Below are positions 57,301 through 64,000 of a stretch of DNA of 64,000 nucleotides, in pieces. The stretch's first letter is position 1; every line of letters begins with the position of its first letter. Location: NCBI RefSeq assembly GCF_000276665.1, contig NW_004955423.1, positions 5,297,427 to 5,361,426 on the forward strand, in the 5' to 3' direction. The position numbers were made by a program, and so were the translations under genes. Below the pieces are notes generated by a model. It made no database searches. It was given only the letters and a program-made list of their open reading frames with translations, and was not told where the DNA came from. This stretch comes from Chinchilla lanigera. Lineage: Eukaryota > Chordata > Mammalia > Rodentia > Chinchillidae.

Positions 57301-60300
57301 CCTTGTAATCTGCCAAGTATGGACTGAAAACTCCACAAACTGTAAGCGAAAAAAACCTTTCCTCCCTTAATTTTGGGTGTCAGGTATTTTGTCCCAGCAA
57401 CGAGAGAAAAGTAACCAAGACACCTTAGTAAAGAGGATTCTGCCTTAGACTCAAATTACAATTCTTTCCTGAGTCCATGATCTGCTCTGTAGGGTTCACA
57501 CTTGCCACCCCTACAATTGCATGAGCCAATTTCTTAAAATAAATTTCTGACTCATCCCGTTGGTTCTTTCCCTGGAGAAACCTACTAGCTACACATGTCC
57601 ACAAAACAAGCTATTGTCACATTCTCAGGGCAGATAGAAATAAGTAGAAGCTTCCACTCTATGTGAAACTTTAGAAAGTGTTGCATTTAATGAGACCACA
57701 TAGGAGGACCTTGATCTGGGGAATCAGAGAAGATTGCAGGAAATGACATCTAACTCGAGAATGGGAGGTGGCAGGTGAGATCCACATTAGCCAGGCATGG
57801 GACCAGGTGATGGGGACCAGGAGATTGGGTTGAGTAGAAAATACACATTCTCAGCTGGCTATGGTGGTGCATGCCTGTAATCCCAGCACTTGGGAGGCTG
57901 AGGCAGCAGGATCACCACAAGTTAGAGGCCAGCCTGGGCTATCTAATGAATTCAAGACCAGCCTGAACTACATAGGTAAAGCCTGTCTCAAAAACAAAAC
58001 AAAACAAAAAAACCGCATTCTCAACAAAGGCATTATCACCCCTAGGGAAAAGAAAATGGGTACTTGTCAGGCTAAATAAATATTAGCTATTATAATGTCT
58101 TATGACCGTTCAAAGCTTAAACTTACTGAGAAAATCCTGTTCCTTACTGTTTCCTTGATATGGAGATGTGTAAAGATGCCCCTTACAGGAGCAATGATGA
58201 AAAAGAGACTGCAGAGCTAGACTGTTTAGGCAGAGGAAAACATTACATACAGAAGTGAGAGGCAACGAAGACTTTCTGAGAAAGTAGAGTGGTGGAGACA
58301 AAGCATTGGGAAGGAGGGAGAAGCTCGGGCAGCAGAAACAGAAGAGGCTGCTCTGGGTACAGATTTTAAAGAACGCAAATCTCCAACTGCATTGAGACCT
58401 TAACCCTCTGAATGTTAAGTAAAATTGTACTCCGTGTCTGATTATCTCCCACCACAGTGTGCTGGCATTTTTATGCATGAATCTACACTTTGCGTCTGCG
58501 GTCATATGGAATGCATCATTAAGCTCTCGGTATTGTTTCAGATAGGAAATGGCATTTGTTAAAATATCTTTTTTTCTGTCTTGCAGGGACTCTTTAGTGT
58601 TGAATTGTTAGTCTCTGGAGTAGCACCGTGTTCAGGTGGGACTTAATGGTGATGCTATGCCAGAAGGCACTTTGACCCGCAGAGAATATGCATGTGATTT
58701 ACTTCACTGGGGTTTCAAAGATGAAAAATAGAAAACTGAAAAGCCATTTTTTGTCCCATTATTGGGAATAGAATGAGAACAATGGTGATTTAATAACCAT
58801 TATCATTATCTTCCTCCCAGATTGAATTAAAATGCCTTTCATATTCTATTATAAAATTCTGTGCAAAAATGCTGTCAATCATTTTCTTATTTCCACCAGC
58901 TTCTTAATAATGAACCCAAAACTCATTCAATACTTTTGAGAGATAGAACATAATTAATTTTAGAATCTGGAGAACTAAAAGGTATATGCTGTATGATAAT
59001 TATAACTTCTAATATTTTTCTTCCACAGCTTTAGCTTGTTCAGTATGAGCAGACCCGATCTAAACTACTAGGATACTTTTAAGAGACAGTATTTGGGTCA
59101 TATTTTTAGAAAGTCTTGTTTTGTAAGACGGTAGATGACAATAGTTATGTATATAGGTTCTGCAGTCAGACAGTGGATTCGAATCCAGGTAAACCTGTTT
59201 GGGTTTGGAGCTTACTACTTTTATGAACTTGGGCAGATGTGAAAAGTTGTGTGGTCTTAATCCTCCCTGTGCTTCACTTTGTTCATGTATCAGAGTCGCT
59301 TATAACAGCTAACATGTATATTAGCAAAGTAAATTATTTGAAACACATGGAACAGTGTCTGGTATACAATCACTACTTAGTCATATTAACTACTATTACT
59401 TGAAACCCCTTAGTGAGTAGTTGTTAAATCATTTGTTGTCAGGCATCGTGGCACACACTTGTGATGCCAGCACTCAGGAGGCTGAGGCATGAGGATCACC
59501 AAAAGCACAAGGCCAGCCTGGGCTACATAGTGAGTTCAAGGCCAGCCTGAACCTGATAGCAAGACCCTGTCTCAAAAAATTTAATTTTACAAATAAAATG
59601 AAAATAAAAACCATTTCTTGAGTGCTTACTGTATGCCATGCAAGGAACTTTCTTGTGAACTCTTAGTATATTTTACTTTCTTCAAAGCATAGCTCAAGAT
59701 ATTTTTTAACCTGACTTTTTAAAAACAATATTCCTGTTCTCCTTAGCACACTGCAAGCCTTTGAAATGATTACTTCTTTAAGCTAGGCAAGAACATGCAC
59801 AAAAATCATTCTTTAGAACGGCCACAGAGAGATGGGCTCTTCCTCAGATTGTTGTTTTGGACTCTAGAACTCACCTCTGTGGTCCTCCTATGTATATGCT
59901 GATGATAGGAAAGGGAAGAATGACCCACGGCTTACTGACCTTTCAAGTTCTGATTAAAGAATTTTTAAAAATCATTTAATATTTACATTTTTCAGAAAAT
60001 GTCTTCGAAACTGAAAAATGCAAAACGCATCGAAGGACTTGATAGCAATGTGTGGTGAGTATCTTAAAACATTAATCATTTGGTGAGAATGTCCTCCATA
60101 TTTTTATGTCCTTAGTTGGGAATTTGTAGCTTCATCTGTAGTCCAGAACTAGAGCCACTTACCTGCTTTATCCATTAAATGACAGAAAGGCCAGGAGCAG
60201 CCCAAACACTGATTTATTAACTTCCCCAGTGCACCGTGCTCTGTGCCACAACTGGGCATGGAGCGGAGGGAGAACAAGGTTGGTCTGCACCTTACCTTCT

Positions 60301-63300
60301 GAACTATGGACTTTTCTCATTACTTCTGCTTCCTAACAGTTGACAAGAGAACATAGCCACAGATAGGAAATGGTTAAAGGTGGCGGGGGGTGTGTATGGT
60401 TAAAATATGGGTATCATGAAATTGAGACGTGTAAGGAGCCTTAGGTTCATGAATTCAGCCATCATTTTATTAGGTAGATTCATTTTATGGGGGCTAATTG
60501 TTTTTTCTTCAGTAATGAAAATCAAACCCAGGGCCTTTGCACTAAACCACACCCAGCCTTTTTTTATTTTTTTATTTTGAGACAGGGTCTTGCCTAGTTG
60601 CTCATGCTGGGCTTGAACTCACAATCCTCCTGCCTCAGCTTCTCAAGTGCTGGAAATACAGGCATGGGTCTTCTAACTTTTTATTGGGAACTCTCAATTT
60701 GTAAGGTCAAACTAAGTCTCTATTTTTCAATCTCGTGGTAAGACCATGTGACATAAAAAGCAAACTTTGTAAGTGTAGTGCTTATCAATATCAATATTTT
60801 GGGATTTTTTGGTTTTTTATGGGGTTTTTTGTGTTTTTTGTCCCTAATCTTAGGACTGAATTTACCAAGTTGGCTGCAGATCCCTCCGTGGTGAATCTTG
60901 GCCAAGGCCTTCCAGATATATCACCTCCAACATATGTAAAAGAAGCATTATCAAAGATTGCATTAGTTGATAACTTGAATCAGTACACGCGGGGCTTTGT
61001 AAGTACATCAGGAACGCAAGGGGCATGAGCTTAGAGTTTACGTGGTGTTGTGTGTGTGTATGTTTCTGTTACTTACATGGAATCAACTGTCTAGCTTCAG
61101 CTGCTACCTACAGAGAGGTGCTACAAAATTAGTATAACTAATGAAAGAATTGCACAAGGTTGCAGGACACAAGACCAATATATGAAAGCAATTTTATTTC
61201 CATGTACAGAAAGTGAAAAATTGGAAAGTAAATTTTTTAAATAACATTTACAAGAATATCTAAACATGTAGGACTAAATTTTTAAATATGTATGTTCAAG
61301 GTCAGTACACTGAAACTGTAAAACATTACTGAGAGAAAGGAACCAACAAACAGTACAGTCCAATTTAAAAATGGACAAAGGTCTAAGGAAGAGATACTGA
61401 TGGTGAATAAATACATGAAAAAATGTTCAATGTCATTAGTCATTCGAGAAATGCAAATTAAAACAACACTGAGATTCCATCTTACCCCAGAAAGAATGGC
61501 TATCATCAAGAAATCAAGCACTAACAAATGCTGGAGAGGCTATGGGGAGAAAGGAACCTACTCCACTGCTAGTGGGAGTGTAGATTGATGAAACCACTGT
61601 GGAAATCAATTTGGAGATTCCTCACAAAACTAGGATTAGAAGTCCCCTTTAACCCAGCTATTCCCCTTCTGGGTATTTTTCCAGAAGAATTAAAAACATC
61701 ATACCACAGTGATATATGTGCACCCATGTTTATAGCAGCACAGTTTGTTATAGCTAAATCTTAGAAACAACACAGATGCCCATCCACTGAGGAATGCATA
61801 AAGAAGTTGTGGTATTTCTATACAATGGATTATTACTCAGCTATTAAAAAAGATAAACTTGAGGCTTTTGTAGGTAAATGGATGCAACTAGAGACCATAC
61901 TCATAAGTGAAATAAATCAGACCCACATGTGTAAAGATCTTATTGTCTCATTGGTGTAGGAACCTGAAAGACTAGGTAAAACTCAAAACATACAGCAGAT
62001 GATAGGAAAGGGAAAGAAATTGCTCAAAGGAAGGAACAACTGGGATGAGGGAAAGAAGATCAAAGAAAGAAGGAAGGCAAAACATAAATATATATATAAA
62101 TAGCTGCAATGACTGTATTGCTGGTGTCTGATGGTGTATTGAAATGAACAGTTAATGCTCACAATTTTTTATGTTCTGATCGACTTTGCATGCTTGTGTC
62201 TGGTGGTCTGAGCAACTGATTTGAAGGTAACAATATGCAATGGATTACAGTGGTGAACTCCTACCATCTTGTCTAGTGGAACTCTGTATTATCTCTAAGG
62301 TTTTACTCAAGAATTATTTCCTTATTCTCTTTAATGGTTTGAGTAGTCTTTCATTCTTACATCTGATAATCTGAGCAATGTAGCTGAGGATAGCAATATG
62401 CAAGGTAACAACCACTGTTGATTTGTGTTAATTTGTCTTGAGACGCTGTATCACTTTGAATGTTGTTGCTTTGATTTGTTTATGTTCGTGATACTGGTAT
62501 GCTGCTGCTGTTCTATTTTTTTGTTGGTTTGTTTCTCATGTACTACTCTCTTTAAAATGAAAAAAAAATGGATAAAGGGACTGAATAGACATTCTTTTTC
62601 TTGACACAAGGTCTTGCTATGTAGCCCAGGCTGGCCTTGAACTCAAGGCAATCCTCCTGCCTCCCAGCTTCCCATGTGCTGGGGTTACAGGTGTGCACCA
62701 CCATGCCAGGCTGAATAGACATTTTAAGAAAGAATGGCCAAAAAGTATATGTATATATATGGAAAAATGCTCAACATCATCAGAAAAGTGCCAAACAAAA
62801 CCATAATAAGTCATCTTAGCACAATCATAATGGCTATTGTCACAGAAGCAAAAATAGCAAATGCTGGCAAGGATAAGAAGAAAAAAAGCTCTTAGATGCT
62901 ATTGATGGTCATATAAATTAGTGTAGCACCTATGGAAACAATAGGTGCCTCAAAAAATAAAATAAAGCTGAGTGTGGTGGCACACGCTTGTAATCTCAGC
63001 ACTCGGGAGCCTGAGACAGGAGGATTGCCATGAGTCCGAGGCCAGCCTGGGCTACATAATGAGACCCTCAAAAAAAAAAAAAAAAAAAACTACTAGAAGT
63101 TCATTTCTATTCAAATATTTTATAATTATGTATTCTCAAACCTTTTGTTTTGAAGTAACTTTTCATCATTAACAAGTCTCCATTACTTCATATTAGGAGT
63201 TAGGAAAAATATTTTTCAATTAAATTCCATTTAAAAATACAAATTTTCCACTGGGTCTGGTAAGACACACCTGTAATCTCAGCACTCCAGAGAATGAGGC

Positions 63301-63633
63301 AGGAAGGTGGAGAACAGAAGACCAGCCTGGATAAGATAAAGAGAACTTCTCTAAAAAAAGTTTTTTCTCTGAATAACTACAACTATCAATACAAATTTTT
63401 AAAATTCTACATTTTAGAGCCATATTAACCCAAAGCGGTGGGTTTATTTCAATTGGTTTATTTCTTATCTTTTAATCCAATAGGGTCATCCGTCACTTGT
63501 GAAAGCCCTGTCCAGCCTATACGAAAAATTTTATCCAAATCAAATCGACCCAAATAAAGAAATCCTTGTGACAGTAGGAGCGTATGGATCTCTTTTTAAT
63601 GCCATTCAAGGGTTAGTTGATGAAGGAGATGAA
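48823..63633 (+). CDS. KYAT3: KYAT3, kynurenine aminotransferase 3 (5' part, exons 2-5)
   Basis: Coding pieces at 48,823-48,921, 59,996-60,054, 60,854-60,998 and 63,484-63,633 join into the N-terminal third of a fold-type I PLP aminotransferase. The enzyme (also CCBL2/KAT3) transaminates kynurenine and glutamine-type substrates and has cysteine-S-conjugate beta-lyase activity (established for the family). Readable landmarks are the basic, Ser-rich N-terminus [20 protein letters not shown], a plausible mitochondrial targeting segment; the substrate/cofactor-side motif [34 protein letters not shown]; and the PLP-phosphate-side loop [14 protein letters not shown]. The PLP lysine and C-terminal half lie beyond the right edge. 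Its position after the GBP cluster on the same strand fits mammalian synteny. No lesion is certain; the exon 2/3 join needs a non-homologous donor to keep frame. Confidence 0.92.
49075..49440 (-). repeat. B1-like SINE then MIR, both antisense
   Basis: B1 at 49,075-49,225 ('caaggtctcgctatgtag'); MIR at about 49,240-49,440 with the typical 'ttgcccaaggtcacag' core. Confidence 0.8.
49441..50560 (+). other. KYAT3 intron 2 part, no gene seen
   Basis: Unassigned sequence with chance frames. A B1-like vestige may lie near 49,830-49,910. Confidence 0.45.
50565..50700 (-). repeat. B1-like SINE
   Basis: Antisense with a CT-rich tail at 50,530-50,565. Confidence 0.9.
51238..51440 (+). repeat. B1-like SINE with duplicated 3' end
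   Basis: The tail segment 'agcctgagctacatagtgag' follows a first complete end ('gagaccctgtcccaaaac'), so the 3' part occurs twice. Confidence 0.85.
51876..51958 (+). repeat. ID-like SINE
   Basis: 'ggccggggatatagctcagt' to 'gattcccagtacc' plus A tail. Confidence 0.9.
51959..54300 (+). other. KYAT3 intron 2: unassigned block and old L1-type repeat
   Basis: 52,270-52,700 is GC-rich with an open minus-strand frame and AATAAA at 52,688; no homology recognised, and an LTR is possible. 53,530-54,290 resembles old mammalian L1 3' sequence ('aattgaattcagtggtca', 'ataagtggaatcatgtaat'). Confidence 0.45.
54309..54429 (-). repeat. Young ID-like SINE
   Basis: Antisense near-consensus copy. 'tgtttac' on both sides is a partial target duplication. 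Confidence 0.93.
55156..55184. repeat. (CA)n microsatellite
   Basis: About 14 CA units. A second, shorter CA run forms the tail of the B1 at 55,563-55,578. Confidence 0.95.
55422..55580 (+). repeat. B1-like SINE with (CA)n tail
   Basis: 'agctgggtggattggtgtgc' to 'gactatgtctcaaaacac'. Confidence 0.9.
55581..57069 (+). other. KYAT3 intron 2: old repeats
   Basis: 56,040-56,475 looks like an ancient LTR or DNA-element copy common in mammals ('gcttaaacaacagacattta', 'aattaggacatcggtgtg'). 56,880-56,940 is MIR-like ('ctcaccatgtgctaggtg'). The 61-codon frame at 55,673 has no recognisable homology. Confidence 0.4.
57075..57422 (+). mobile_element. Solo LTR, MaLR/ERVL-type, 348 bp, exact borders
   Basis: Begins TG, ends CA, and is flanked by the 5-bp duplication 'cctta' (57,070-57,074 and 57,423-57,427). 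The 3' part ('ctccacaaactgtaagcg', 'tgtcaggtattttgtcccag') is typical of MaLR LTRs. It is similar in length and ends to the LTR at 41,750. Confidence 0.87.
57850..58012 (+). repeat. B1-like SINE
   Basis: 'cagctggctatggtggtgc' with a (CAAAA)n tail. Confidence 0.92.
58013..59147 (+). other. KYAT3 intron 2, no feature recognised
   Basis: Single-copy looking AT-rich sequence with chance frames only. Confidence 0.45.
59150..59400 (+). repeat. MIR SINE
   Basis: Core 'ggttctgcagtcagacagtg' then 'gaacttgggcagatgtgaa' and 'gtgcttcactttgttcatg', the standard MIR order. Confidence 0.8.
59440..59585 (+). repeat. B1-like SINE
   Basis: 'gtcaggcatcgtggcacac' to 'ccctgtctcaaaaaat'. Confidence 0.92.
59996..60054 (+). 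CDS. KYAT3: KYAT3 exon 3
   Basis: 59 bases after 'tacatttttcag'. The internal ATG at 59,999 gives [19 protein letters not shown], the start known for cytosolic-type KYAT3 isoforms. Donor 'gtgtg|gtgagt', phase 2 relative to this frame. Confidence 0.93.
60498..60668 (-). repeat. Antisense ID-like and B1-like SINEs
   Basis: ID remnant 60,498-60,558 ('gaaaatcaaacccagggcc') and B1 60,565-60,668 ('gagacagggtcttgcctag'). Confidence 0.75.
60854..60998 (+). CDS. KYAT3: KYAT3 exon 4
   Basis: 145 bases between 'ccctaatcttag' and 'ggcttt|gtaagt'. Encodes [35 protein letters not shown] and NLNQYTRGF. Fully open. The YTRGF stretch lines the active site in the family. Confidence 0.96.
61135..62580 (+). 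mobile_element. L1 3' half fragment in KYAT3 intron 4
   Basis: ORF2 C-terminal region from about 61,140, with the closest match to 7,880-8,360 ('cactgtggaaatcaatttgg', 'aacccagctattccccttc'). It is followed by the long 3'UTR with the 'tttgaaggtaacaatatgc' module at 62,220 and 62,390, ending in an A run at about 62,565. It is less damaged than the copy at 13.1 kb. Confidence 0.85.
62598..62715 (-). repeat. B1-like SINE
   Basis: Antisense. 'ctgaatagacatt' flanks it at 62,581 and 62,711, a 13-bp target duplication. Confidence 0.9.
62720..62960 (+). mobile_element. Old L1 ORF2 fragment
   Basis: 'gaaaaatgctcaacatcatc' and 'gcaaatgctggcaaggat' match the ORF2 3' region. It is much diverged. Confidence 0.65.
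62965..63090 (+). repeat. B1-like SINE
   Basis: 'gctgagtgtggtggcacacg' with a pure A tail. Confidence 0.92.
63245..63360 (+). repeat. Old B1-like SINE
   Basis: 'ctgggtctggtaagacac' and 'agaccagcctggataaga'. It lies about 120 bp upstream of exon 5. Confidence 0.75.
63484..63633 (+). CDS. KYAT3: KYAT3 exon 5
   Basis: 150 bases after 'tttaatccaatag', ending 'gatgaa|gtaagt', phase 0 to 0. Encodes [40 protein letters not shown] and [10 protein letters not shown]. The GAYGSLF loop holds the PLP phosphate side in fold-type I aminotransferases. Fully open. Confidence 0.96.
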
Positions 63634-64000
63634 GTAAGTACATTGCCATTATTGGATTGTCTGTGTTAAACCCTGTCACTCACCCCATCTTTGAATCTTC
63701 CACTTAGTTTGTATTCTTTCTATTTCAAAGTGTCTTAGAATTCTGGTGCATATACTATGAAGTTAACAAATCTTAAATGTGCAACGGGATAAAATCCCAC
63801 GTGACTGAAACCCAGATAAAGATACTGTACATTTCCGCCATCCGGACAGGCTCCTTTTGCTTCCTCTCTTCCTCTCTGTTCTCCTCTTAGTCTGTCTTCT
63901 GTCACCACGGGTTTGTTCTCACTGCCCTTTTATCTGACATAAATAGAATCCGCTCTTGGGTCTGGCTTCTGTCATTTCTCATTATACTGCCTATTAGTAT
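63634..64000 (+). other. KYAT3 intron 5, cut by the window edge
   Basis: Donor 'gtaagtacattg' starts the intron. No further exon in the remaining 366 bases. Confidence 0.8.

Noticed and set aside
1..64000. CRISPR arrays, operons, bacterial or phage genes
   Set aside because: The sequence is mammalian with spliced genes and SINE/LINE repeats. Regular short repeats here are microsatellites or SINE tails.

Overview
This is mammalian nuclear DNA from a rodent. Spliced exons with GT/AG borders lie in large repeat-filled introns. The repeats are rodent types: 7SL-derived B1-like SINEs, tRNA-derived ID-like SINEs, several L1 lineages and MaLR-type LTRs. The ID copies read 'gcctgcctggcaagcgcaagg' style bodies, and the B1 copies carry an internal duplication ('gtgagttcaaggccagcctgaac'). 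That combination suggests a castorimorph (beaver or kangaroo-rat group). The species call is inference from memory of repeat styles.

Layout. 1-9.3 kb: two LINE units, an ORF1-only (HAL1-like) element and a nearly full-length, decayed L1 with tandem 5'UTR monomers and a nested insertion. 10.5-10.76 kb: an assembly gap of N. 11.5-13.1 kb: a decayed piggyBac-type transposase with a duplicated C-terminal cysteine-rich tail. 13.1-21.9 kb: L1 fragments, SINEs and simple repeats, with no gene seen. 22.05-38.26 kb: a complete 11-exon guanylate-binding protein locus of GBP1/2 type on the + strand, broken by a stop codon and two frameshifts in exons 4-5, so annotated as a pseudogene. Exons 6-11 and the C-terminal CaaX box (CVIS) are still open. 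38.3-43.1 kb: intergenic repeats, including a cleanly bounded solo LTR. 43.17-43.54 kb: a GC-rich, CCAAT-rich promoter and first exon. 48.8-63.6 kb: coding exons 2-5 of KYAT3 (kynurenine aminotransferase 3, formerly CCBL2) on the + strand; the gene runs off the right edge.

The order GBP then KYAT3, both on the same strand, matches the known mammalian neighbourhood (human 1p22, mouse chr 3 H1). GBPs are interferon-induced GTPases of cell-autonomous immunity. KYAT3 is a PLP-dependent aminotransferase of tryptophan/kynurenine metabolism. The two genes are neighbours by synteny, not by shared pathway.

The most notable observations are: (i) a GBP pseudogene whose three lesions fall within about 0.5 kb of the GTPase domain while about 1.15 kb of downstream coding sequence is clean; (ii) a 7-bp net insertion in exon 4 that copies sequence found 15 bp downstream; (iii) a KYAT3 promoter built of tandem copies of a paired-CCAAT module; (iv) a piggyBac fossil with a tandemly duplicated zinc-binding tail; (v) LINEs with ORF1-only architecture, about 408-bp 5'UTR monomers and a reiterated 3'UTR module.
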